Shown piece after piece: positions 18,371 to 26,888 of a stretch of 30,838 nucleotides of DNA (positions within the stretch are counted from its first letter, which is position 1; each line of letters starts with the position of its first letter). This stretch comes from Chara braunii (Eukaryota > Streptophyta > Charophyceae > Charales > Characeae): positions 612,188-643,025 of the forward strand of contig BFEA01000694.1 of the NCBI GenBank assembly GCA_003427395.1, written 5' to 3'. The position numbers were made by a program, and so were the translations under genes. The notes beneath the pieces are model-generated. The model saw only the letters and a program-made list of their open reading frames with translations, was not told the DNA's origin and ran no database searches.

Positions 18371-20041
18371 GTCAAACATCTTTCTGTATGCATGAGTGTG
18401 TTGATTCCCCCTCCTTTCCCCGACCCTCGTTGATCCCTGCGTTACGAATGAGCATGGGGAATCATCTCTGACTTTACCCACTCTCCCCTCTCGCGTGCAA
18501 GTGACACGTGTCGGTTTGTCCCTCATTCATTTGGGCCGATCCCCGACAACCAGAGACATCAGGAGTGGATATTCGACCGACCGTCCGATCTCCTTGCTAC
18601 CCGGTCATAGTCGCTTTGTTATAGTGATAATTCAACGACGTTGTATCTCTGAGCTTGAAACTTTGGCAAAGTGGGAGAGAAGGGGGTAAGGTACCGTCGA
18701 GATTTGTATAGAGTCTAGATTCATTGCATTGAACATGAGCGTGAGCGACTGTCTGTGCTCAACCCTTGAGTCGATCCGCCATAACACCCTTCCGCCTTTC
18801 TCGATCGCAGATGAAGACGGTGTGTACTGCGATGCGACCGTGCGAAGCGCGTTATTGCTGACCGACCAGGTTCATCTGTATAACCCGACTAAGGCTTGCC
18901 ACATAAGGGGAAGTAGTTTTATTATGATTGATCGGTTTGTTTCCTCGTCCTTGATCTTGCTTTACATAGATGTGATGGTGCTACCCTGACCAGCTGCCCA
19001 CGCCACATGGAAGCCCTAATTTAATTGTTGCTGGTGTGGATGGGGAGACTCATGCTCCTGGCGAAGGCTGGTACTGGGGTACAAAGGTTCCGCCAGGTTC
19101 CCATAACTCTATCATAGTGTGGGATCCCTATCGGTGAGCTTCCGAACCTGCGTTCCCGGATGTTGAGGCTCCTAGTCGGCCCCTCGGACTTGATGAATCT
19201 GACTTGGAGACCTAAACGCTCCCTATCTCTTGGGACCCTACAATAGAGTTGGCGTGAACCTGGCGCGAGGGAAGCGGTAGATTCCACGTCTTCCTTTTTT
19301 TTCTTTCTCAATTGTTAGTTCATTTCGCGGCCGACAGTTGCATCGCGCCTCTCCCCTTAGCCCGCAGCGGAGCAGAATTTTGTTTATACCCTGCATGTCA
19401 GCCCTACTTTAAGTTACCCTTCAATCTCTCTTGTTTTGTCTTCGAGCCACCTCAGTCAGCCCAACTTCTAGAATAACCTTGGAAGCGATAACCCTCATTT
19501 TGTCTGAGTTTTTCATCCCCCTCCAAAAATCCTCGGCCACGCTCCCAATTACACTGATCGGTATCCCTCTGTACGAAATGCAATGTGGGGCGTGAGGTTG
19601 TGCATCACAGGCCACTTTGTGTCTGCCGGCCCGTGCCTTCAGTTGCGCCTCGGGCCCTCGCTCCACATGCAATCAGGATAGTATAGTTGTGACATTGTGG
19701 GTCCTCTAGCAACCGTCCACGGTGTTCGATATAGATGGTGGGATGATGCATCCCGCCTTTTAAGGCAGCAAGTCCTAAAGCTTCCGTTTTCTCATTGGTT
19801 TTCCATTGCTTTAGGGGTCCCGTGCGAGCTGGAGGGAGAGGCAAGGTAGTGTTGTATACTAACCACTTTTTCTTAATGTAGAATACCGCACTTATTTTCC
19901 CTCTTCAACGAGCCGCATGTCAGTGGGTACACCCAAGAAGTGTTGAAATGTAGGCCACATTAGGGGCATAAAAAAATCACTCTTTGAATGTAGGCTATTG
20001 AAACTTCATATATTGATTTATATTTTATTTGTATTTATTAT
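18371..20041. other. Unassigned region
   Basis: An 86-codon plus-strand frame at 18729-18989 and minus-strand frames at 19421-19672 and 19605-19844 have ordinary composition but no domain I can name. The minus-strand pair lies in different frames and could be one decayed coding stretch. A GGTAAGGTACC near 18687 resembles a splice donor, without other support. An inverted repeat at 19091-19265 is listed separately. Confidence 0.25.
19091..19265. repeat. Imperfect inverted repeat, possible small element
   Basis: The left arm 19091-19128 and right arm 19232-19265 share CGCCAGGTTC/GAACCTGGCG (19091-19100 with 19256-19265), AACTCTAT/ATAGAGTT (19105-19112 with 19043 plus 200, that is 19243-19250) and a GGGATCCC/GGGACCC-type inner block. 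The 103-base spacer is noncoding. It could be the core of a worn foldback element; no target duplication was recognised. Confidence 0.45.
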
Positions 20042-20387
20042 TAGGGAAAATTTTCGCAATGCCCTTTCAAATTCCATTTGTTTGCGGTATACCCCTCTGA
20101 TGGCCGACTTATCCTATTGTGCCCCTCGCGCCTCTGAAGTTTCTTGCAGGCCCCTGTGGTCGTTGGTGGCACTTGCAGCCGTTCCCCTAGCACTGGGAGG
20201 GGAGCTACTGGGGCATAGTGGAGATTTGTAACAGGTACCGGTAGGGGCATATTGAACATATTTCAAGCCCAAACGAGGCTATATTTTTTTCGGAAACTTC
20301 AATCATATCTGGGGGCTGCGATACGGTCAGTCAACTGTCAGAGGGGCATAAATGAAAGTCGAAGGGACATTTAAAAAATTTCCTCTA
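20042..20387. mobile_element. MITE-like element with about 50-bp imperfect inverted ends
   Basis: The left end (20043 onward) reads AGGGAAAATTTT, then AATGCCCTTTC and later ACCCCTCTGA. The reverse complement of the right end reads AGAGGAAATTTTTT, then AATGTCCCTTC and later GCCCCTCTGA. The arms match through most of 50 positions with small gaps. The interior has several GGGGCATA words and no coding capacity. Size and structure fit a non-autonomous DNA transposon. Target duplication and family are undetermined. Confidence 0.5.
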
Positions 20388-20719
20388 TTTTCATTATCCG
20401 ACCACTTTTTTTTTTTTTTTTTCTCTACTACTCAATAAATGCACACAAAAGGTCTTGGCTCCACTGATTCACTCTCGTTTTGGTCATGTTGATTGTAGTG
20501 GAACGAGACCCACTTATTGTTTAGGAGGCAACAAGAATGCAAAAGGGCGTTCGTTTCCCTCCATTCATTGTCATACAGTAAGGTCTGCACCCCACAAGCA
20601 TGCAGAAAAACGTATGGATTGGTGCGGAGGGCGTTTTTCAGACCCCACAAGCCGCAAGGAGTAGTCGGGAAAGCTTTGGGCGACGTTTCAAATAGCTGAA
20701 TGATGGGAAATTCCTCCGT
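20388..20719. other. T run and unassigned minus-strand frame
   Basis: A pure T run lies at about 20406-20422. A minus-strand frame from 20746 to 20432 (104 codons, with CGLWGLKNALRTN and LLYDNEWRETNALL) has ordinary composition but no family I recognise. Its first codons lie inside the left arm of the neighbouring foldback. It could be a transposon coding relic. Confidence 0.25.
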
Positions 20720-20960
20720 GAACAACCATTTCGTCAAAACGGACATATTATATTTTTTGAATAAATTGAGTTTTTGGGACGAAATTCGGTCGAAAATTTT
20801 AGTTCATGGGGGTCTGACGTTCCTAAAAGGCCAGACCCCTGGCGTTCTAGGAACACCGGAGCCCCAGGAGCCAAAAATTTGGACCGGATGTCAGCCCAAA
20901 AACTCAATTTTAATTTCGTTCAAAAAATATAATATGTCCGTTTTGATGAAATGGTTGTTC
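20720..20960. mobile_element. 241-bp foldback element with near-perfect arms
   Basis: Bases 20720-20761 and 20919-20960 are reverse complements at 41 of 42 positions (outer words GAACAACCATTTC and GAAATGGTTGTTC). Pairing continues inward, with gaps: GAGTTTTTGGG/CCCAAAAACTC, GGGGTCTG/CAGACCCC and GTTCCTA (20819-20825) with TAGGAAC (20848-20854). Nearly the whole element can fold into one hairpin. The low arm divergence suggests a young insertion or maintenance by gene conversion. Target duplication is not obvious. No coding capacity of its own. Confidence 0.65.
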
Positions 20961-21320
20961 GTGACACTCCAATCTCCGAAATATTGCGCCAAAAAAATTG
21001 TAGCCCTTAGACTTGACTTTTGATTCAACCATCCCGTGTGGAAAGGAGGCACAAGGATTGGACGCTGTGCTGAAAAAGAGGAGGCACACTTGCCTAAAAG
21101 GACAAGTCTTCCTGATATGGTGACCTAAACCCGCGAATGTGCAAAAATCTGATGTGGTGGTGGAGTCCCTTTTCTCTTTCCCATTCCCGACGACTACGAT
21201 TTGTGTTGGCAGATGCTTTCCAGGCGCAAAGCTACCGCCGGCTGGCGGGGTCCAACCCAAATAGGCTTGGATCCCACTGTCGGTAGTAATTGCACTTTTC
21301 CGCTTCATAGGACCCCACAT
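20910..21320 (-). CDS. Minus-strand frame with zinc-knuckle-like motif, unknown protein
   Basis: This is a 136-codon frame. Residues 60-73 (about 21102-21143) read CTFAGLGHHIRKTC. That fits the CX2CX4HX4C zinc-knuckle pattern with the second Cys replaced by Ala. Such knuckles are found in gag proteins and in the C-terminal part of some DNA transposases. The preceding VVVGNGKEKRD and the following PFRQVC are compatible with a protein but not diagnostic. The C-terminal end runs into the right arm of the foldback at 20720-20960, so the reading frame is probably truncated by it. I rate this as a possible transposon protein fragment only. Confidence 0.25.
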   Translation of the reverse strand: MWGPMKRKSAITTDSGIQAYLGWTPPAGGSFAPGKHLPTQIVVVGNGKEKRDSTTTSDFCTFAGLGHHIRKTCPFRQVCLLFFSTASNPCASFPHGMVESKVKSKGYNFFGAIFRRLECHEQPFHQNGHIIFFERN

Positions 21321-21895
21321 GGTACCGGGGGCATCGGGGCCCGTAAAAAAAAATTATGTTTCGAATGTTTGATAATGATGTGTCTCAACGGCCGCGACCC
21401 GGGCCGTGCAAAAAGCACCCGCCCTCCTACCCTTACCCCAAAAAGCTGGCAGACCGAAAGTTGTACTTTTCTTTCCTTTTTTTTTTCGGATCGGACCAAT
21501 ATAAATCTGCAAGTCCCTGGCACGCCCACTGCTTTTTGCTAAACTTCTTGTGATAGCCCTCGATAGACGACCCTGTGGTTCAAAAAAAAAGTTATGGACC
21601 AAAAGGCAAGGACCTTGCTTTTGAGGGACTTTTCTGATATTTTGTTAAAAGTGTCTTATGAGATCCAAGTCATAGAAAACTATATTATTCCATGGCATGT
21701 GGGCCTAGGCACGTAGCTTCACGAGTGCATCTGGTCCGTTGTGAGTGTTGCGTCCCCACTTTCCGTTTCGCTGGCGCGTCGAGCGCTCCGTTTCCACTTT
21801 CTGCTTCGCTGGTAGCTGTATGCTATACATGGCATGCAAGTGGGTCATTCACAGGTGGAAGATGGTCAACCTCTTTTTTCCCTTTAAACTATGGG
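21321..21895. other. Unassigned region
   Basis: No gene is recognised. There are A or T runs near 21345, 21479 and 21582. A hairpin with one bulge lies at 21600-21623 (CAAAAG-g-CAAGG with CCTTG-CTTTTG). The words CCACTTTCCGTTTCGCTGG and CCACTTTCTGCTTCGCTGG (near 21757 and 21794) form a short direct repeat. Confidence 0.35.
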
Positions 21896-21896
21896 C

Positions 21897-21961
<65 letters not shown>

Positions 21962-22290
21962 GATGATGATGATGACGATGGTTGTTGATGATGATCATCG
22001 TGATGGTGAACAAGGGGAAGAGAGGAGGACTAGGAGTTAGTTCGATGATGATGATGATGACGATGATTCATGATGATTATCAAGAAGGTGGACGAGGAAG
22101 AGAGGAGGACATGGAGTTCCTTTCTTTTTTTTTTTGGGTCGTTGCGCCCGCTCACGATGACGGAGAGCCGAGGGAGCATCTGGAGAATGGTCGACTTTTT
22201 TTCCCTTTAAACCATTAAACGATGAGGATGAAAATTGGGAATTCGTTTCTTTCTTTTTTCTTTTTTTTTGTTTTTGTACGCTGCGCTCGC
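21856..22290. repeat. (GAT)n microsatellite and tandem composite repeat
   Basis: A run of GAT occupies about 21896-21992. Around it, GGTCAACC..TTTCCCTTTAAAC (near 21863) recurs as GGTCGAC..TTTCCCTTTAAAC near 22190. GGTG(A/G)AC(A/G)AGG followed by AAGAGAGGAGGAC recurs near 22004 and 22088. T-rich runs and TGCGCxCGCTCA(C/T)GATG occur near 22144 and 22281. The composite recurs again at 23327-23480, so it is a dispersed unit and not only slippage. Confidence 0.65.
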
Positions 22291-23326
22291 TCATGATGTG
22301 TATGTCGTGTCATGTGAAGTAGACCAAGTCAATACAGTCTGACGACATGTAAAACACATAGCCACATGTCTAACACGGTTGCACATATGTGCAAAAAATC
22401 TCGAATAGAATTCATAAGGAGGTCGTCAAAGCCCACTCGAAAGTAACAATGAAGCAGCGCGAGTGAAGCGTTTAGCCATCCCCTACTACTAGTTTCAGTC
22501 ACCGCCAATAAGTGACATCGTTAGGGGGAATTCAAGATTATAAGTGTTATTGTCCTAGTTACTTACACACTTCAAAATCACAATCCAACGCCCAATACGT
22601 ATTCCTACTCACCTTCCCGCCTTGTCCCTTATTTTCCGTTACCTAGCCTATTATCCCCGACGTCCGATTTATGTCCCACCTATTTTACTAGGCGCTTGGT
22701 CCTTCAACCCTCATTCCGTCATCTAACCCAGTAACTCCCTTGACGTCTGTTTCATTTCCCGTTCGAAATTTATGTTCAAATCGAAATTCCCACCCTCGTA
22801 ACTTAGGCCGGTTCCGTTTTTATGTTTGAGCAATAAGTCCTACCAATTACTCCCTCGAAGTTCAAGGATCGAGCCCATCGGGTAACGCAGGTTCCTCTAG
22901 TTTGCCTCGAAAACGGCACTCTGATTTACTCACAAAAAGTCTAAACGATAGGAAAATCCGATTCTCTCAATTCTCGAGCCGCTGCCTCCCCCTCATTGCC
23001 ATTGCAGCGATTAGACCTATTCCCAATACGCTTTAATCTAATGTATGTAATACAACTTATTCTTGTTCTGCAACTTACTACTGTTGTCGTTGTCTGAAGT
23101 TCCCTCCTTACCTTGTCCAATTTTTCATATCACTAACCACACAAGAACTTTGGGCAGGTATGGGATGAGTGTAATTTTCAAGATTTCGATTCTTTACTCC
23201 ACGACGAGGCAAAAAAAAGTTGCGGGCGTCTTCATCCAATGATCTACCTGGGTTGGGGCTACTAACTGTTAGAGGCAACTTCCCTTGCAAGGCTATGTAA
23301 GGATGGAAAGCCGACAGAGCATGCGG
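22291..23326. other. Unassigned region with weak tandem similarity
   Basis: No gene is recognised. Segments near 22629-22683 and 22718-22765 share an order of words (CCGT, CTA.CC, CCC..GACGTC, CC), suggesting a worn repeat of about 90 bp. The rest is stop-rich in all frames. Confidence 0.3.
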
Positions 23327-23480
23327 AGATGATGATAATGATGATGATGATGATGATTATGATTATGATGATGATGATAAAGATGACGAAGACGGTTGAT
23401 GATGCTGATCGTCGTGATGGTGGACGAGAAAGAGAGGAGGACTAAGAGTTCGTTTTTTTTTGGGGGGGGGGTAATGTTGT
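23327..23480. repeat. Second (GAT)n composite copy
   Basis: GAT/GATAAT repeats (about 23327-23390) are followed by CGTGATGGTGGACGAGAAAG, AGAGGAGGACTAAGAGTTCG, and T and G runs. The order matches the composite at 21856-22290. A short GTTGTGCAAC palindrome follows. Confidence 0.65.
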
Positions 23481-24436
23481 GCAACATCTTGACATGGTCT
23501 TCATGATTGCTCTACGTATTTAAAACTCTACATATTCTGTTTTGATATTTCACTTCTCTCACCTCTTCAAGCGGTGCATTTTTTTCCCCCTTTGTTTGTT
23601 CAAGCCTCGACGGACTTTGCACATTGACTAGTGCATTTGTTTTTCCTTTTTTTTCCCCGAACTGTGAAAAGGTTGTCTACTCGCTTTTTGATTTTCTGAG
23701 TATGATTTTGGACATTGTCTTGTTCCTTACTACAATCTTCGATTTTCCTCTTCCTCTTCGGTCTTTGTCTCTCAATCATGCTCTTCTTCCTCGTTCTCCT
23801 TCGTGCCCTCTCCCCTTGCTGTGCCGCAACACCGTGGCGGGGGTGCACTTGTCTATACTCTATAATAGAGGGAATAGTGGGTCTCGCGTGCTGCCGTTGT
23901 GAACCCGGGGGCACTTTGTTGGGAAATTGGCGGTAGACAAGGTGCGGGTATTGGGAACTTGCATGAAATGCAGTTTTTTCCCCCCCGCGTTCGCGCGAGT
24001 TCGAACGTAGGTGCATGCAGGCCCAAGGGGAACTTGCACATAATGTAGTTTTTGTTTTTCCGGTTCCCGTGAGTTCGAACAGCGGTGCGGTGCGGTGAAA
24101 GAGTATGGACGTGGGGGAAGTATGTCCATGAAGTGACAAACTGTTTTCTGCAACCACGCGATTTTCTACGGAAGGCTACTTCGAGGGTTGAGTCGGGAGG
24201 GCCTGCGGGATTACATGGCCGCCCTTGTGACGATTGGTAGCTGGTCGCGCCTTAGCAAGCACGAAAGATAATTGTTGCCATAGCTTCTTTCTTGTTTTGC
24301 TGTGGGAAATGAGAATTTTGACATGGTCGTCGCTCGATAAAATCTTTTTGAATTTTCAACTAAGGTCGAGCCCCGTTGGCTCTCGGAATTTGCTTCGTTC
24401 AAAAATTATTTTTGCAATTGGGATTTAGATCAAAAA
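23481..24436. other. Unassigned region with three tandem units near its end
   Basis: A minus-strand frame of 185 codons (24157 to 23600) is Lys/Arg/Gln-rich toward its end and has no known domain. A shifted minus-strand frame contains KLHYVQVP and KLHFMQVP, reflecting DNA repeats: GGGAACTTGCATGAAATGCAG (split here as GGGAACTTGCATG, AAATGCAG) near 23951, GGGAACTTGCACATAATGTAG (GGGAACTTGCACA, TAATGTAG) near 24029 and a worn third unit near 24112. The first two contain GAGTTCGAAC. Confidence 0.35.
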
Positions 24437-26840
24437 TTTAGGCGCGTTGTCGAGTGCATAGGTCCAGCACCACACAAAACGGGGCGGGACCCTCCCGACC
24501 GCGTCACGCAGGAGTTGGTCTGATCCTCATCGGGAATACACATGGAGCTTCCGCAAGCCACTTCGGCCGAGTGCGTCAACCATACCTCTTGCGAGCCCCT
24601 ACAACAGGATAGGGCCAAAGCGAGGCACGACTTACCTCCACCTTACTGGAGTCGTCACCTCCCTTCGGTGGGTGTATCCTTGCCGAGCTACCAGTCCACA
24701 ATACGAAAGCTAATCAATTGCAATCGCAGAGGTGGACCAGCCGAGGGCGTTTCTCGTTCGCTATAGCATAGGGGGTCACTCATTTTTTACGCCTTTATCG
24801 GACCTGCACACGAACCGACGCCTTGGGGAGCTGAGGTCCCAGGCGCGACTCATTGTCGGTCGACTAGGACGAATCTCACACACCACGCGTATACCACTCT
24901 AAACTCATAAAAATTAGAATACACACGCACACGCACATATACATGACGACACAAAACAAACAACGCGACAACACTCCTAGTCCCTTTTTTTTAGTAGCTA
25001 TCCCATAACTTTTCGATGCGCAAATCGTATGAGCGTCGCACGTGAGACTTAGTATAAAACCGCGTGGACGCAGGGCTAACTCATATCGACTCGCAATGCA
25101 AGCATGCGCAAGCAGTCGCAATCATGACGTACTATGTCGTACCCATACTCATGCGGCCCTCGTTAATCTCGAGGGTCGCATTCGACACTCAAGTATCCGC
25201 TGACACACGCCTTGAGGGATTGATCTCTCGATGTTGGACAAACGCCAAGTGCGGTTGAGAACCACACCCTCTTCTGACCCTGCAGAGAGTGGGTGGTACA
25301 CAGGTTCATACCTGTGGTGGCAATCGTCTCTTATCGCCTTGGAGACCAGCTCCATCATCCAGAGCATGGAGATAAATCAAGGGGTTTGACTTCGACGGCT
25401 GCCACAGACTACAACGTCCAACTATAAAAACTCTAAAAAACAAAGGATAAGAGAGGATCTCCCTTTTCTCTCAAAAATATAATCTGTTTAACCCTTACGC
25501 GTGATCATAGTAGGTCGCGCAAAACACTTAAGGCATATGTATATAAACATATATATACAGGTTTATAATTGTGTGACGATCAATTCTCACAATCACAATG
25601 AGACTCCTCTCAGCCATATATATATATGTGATCGCAGCCAGTCAAATTAAGAGTCCGAACCACCAAACATACCTGCAATCACATCAAAGATTCAACAAAA
25701 ACGTTTATGCACTACACGGGATCAACTTCAACCATTCTTTGCACTCACACCCCTCATTTTAGTCCTGCAAACCTCACTCTTGTACAACTCCTCAAAATAA
25801 AATACTCAGTACTTTTCGTCAATGGTCATTCAAATAAAGCCCGGGCGAAAACACAATGAAACAATTCAAACCACAGGGCTGAAACCTTAAGCCTTTAGAC
25901 TGAGTGGTAAGGGTGGATTGAAGTTGAATCGTAAACCGATGAATCAACAACCGACCTGTTATAAGTGATAACAAAAGATGATCCTCGTAAGATTAAGTTG
26001 GAACTAGTCCGAATCTTGAATCAGGCGATCAAGAGGGTCTGTAACACAAGACAGACCAATCCCCAGGCTAAATCTATAAGTCTATGGAAAATAATCTTCA
26101 TATCACGATCTCCTTTAGAATCGTCCTAATTAACTAAGCCTAGACCTACCTCTAAGCTAATACCTAACGCAAGGTAGACCTATGACAGCATCTCCCTTAT
26201 TCAGGGTGGACTGTCAGAACTGTCACCTGTCAAAATATAATATAACTCCTTTAACTAAGAAAATTTCGACAACGTTTCCCGTAGGAAAAGTGCCTTCTCA
26301 AAATTTATACTAACTCAAATATGAAAACAAAAACAATCTCTAGTTTTGGAAAGTCAAGTTTTGTTTAACTCCCTGAATTAGTAAAAATTTGGGCAACAAT
26401 CCCTTTAAAAAAAAAAAAATTCCAGATTTTTACTAAGTCGGATATGAACCCAGAGAAAAACATGAGTTCAACTAAGATAAAATTTAACTAACTCCTTAAA
26501 TTTGTAAAAATTTCGGCAACCTTCCATTTTCGAAAAGTGTTAATCCATGATTTATACAAAACTAAGTTCAGAATCTAAAATGACTTTGACTTTTCAAGGT
26601 TTAATTTTGTCTAACTCCTTGAATTAGTTAAAATTTGGGCAGCACTCCCTTCAGAAAAGGAGACTTCCCAGATCCGTACTAAGCCAGATATAAAAGTCAG
26701 ACAAACTGAACTTTGAAAAAACAAAATATGACTAACTCCTTGGTTTTGTGGAAATTTCGGCAGCGCTTCTCGTAGAGAAAGTGACTTATCAAGATTTATA
26801 AAAGACCAAGTATAATAAATTATCCAAAAAAATGTAGAAA
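24437..26840 (-). mobile_element. Copy B of the unknown noncoding element, inverted
   Basis: Read on the minus strand this follows copy A from its 18352 end (here 24437) out to the tandem repeats (here 26243-26840). Shared blocks include GACGCACTCGGCC, GGGGCTCGC, GAGAAACGCCCTCGGCTGG, GTCGACCGACA and GTTGGACGTTGTAGTC in the same order. It is longer than copy A because of more and longer tandem units and some insertions, for example around 25990-26240. Outside 24437 the sequences have nothing in common. At the other end LINE-2 coding sequence starts within about 50 bases, so the outer part of copy B, including any hairpin array, is absent or lies beyond the window. Frames are short and domain-free. 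Confidence 0.65.
26243..26840 (-). repeat. Five tandem units of about 122 bp
   Basis: The word TAACTCC starts units at 26243, 26367, 26489, 26612 and 26733 (spacings 124, 122, 123 and 121). Each is followed by a TTAG-like word, AAATTTCGGCA or AAATTTGGGCA, then a CCCGTAGGAAAAGTG-like or worn segment and GATTTATAC. The core is the reverse complement of the 85-bp units in copy A; the extra length is AT-rich sequence between cores. Confidence 0.75.
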
Positions 26841-26888
26841 TCGACCTAAGTTAAATAAACTTAGCTCATAAAATACTGGAAACAGGAA

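Noticed and set aside
21692-21988. Asp-rich protein over the (GAT)n run
   Set aside because: The acidic tail is the microsatellite in one frame, and the upstream part shows no domain.
24437-24470. Helitron end at the inner limit of the inverted copies
   Set aside because: A hairpin followed by CTAA is suggestive, but the next base is not T in either copy, no 5' TC end was found and no Rep/helicase sequence is present.
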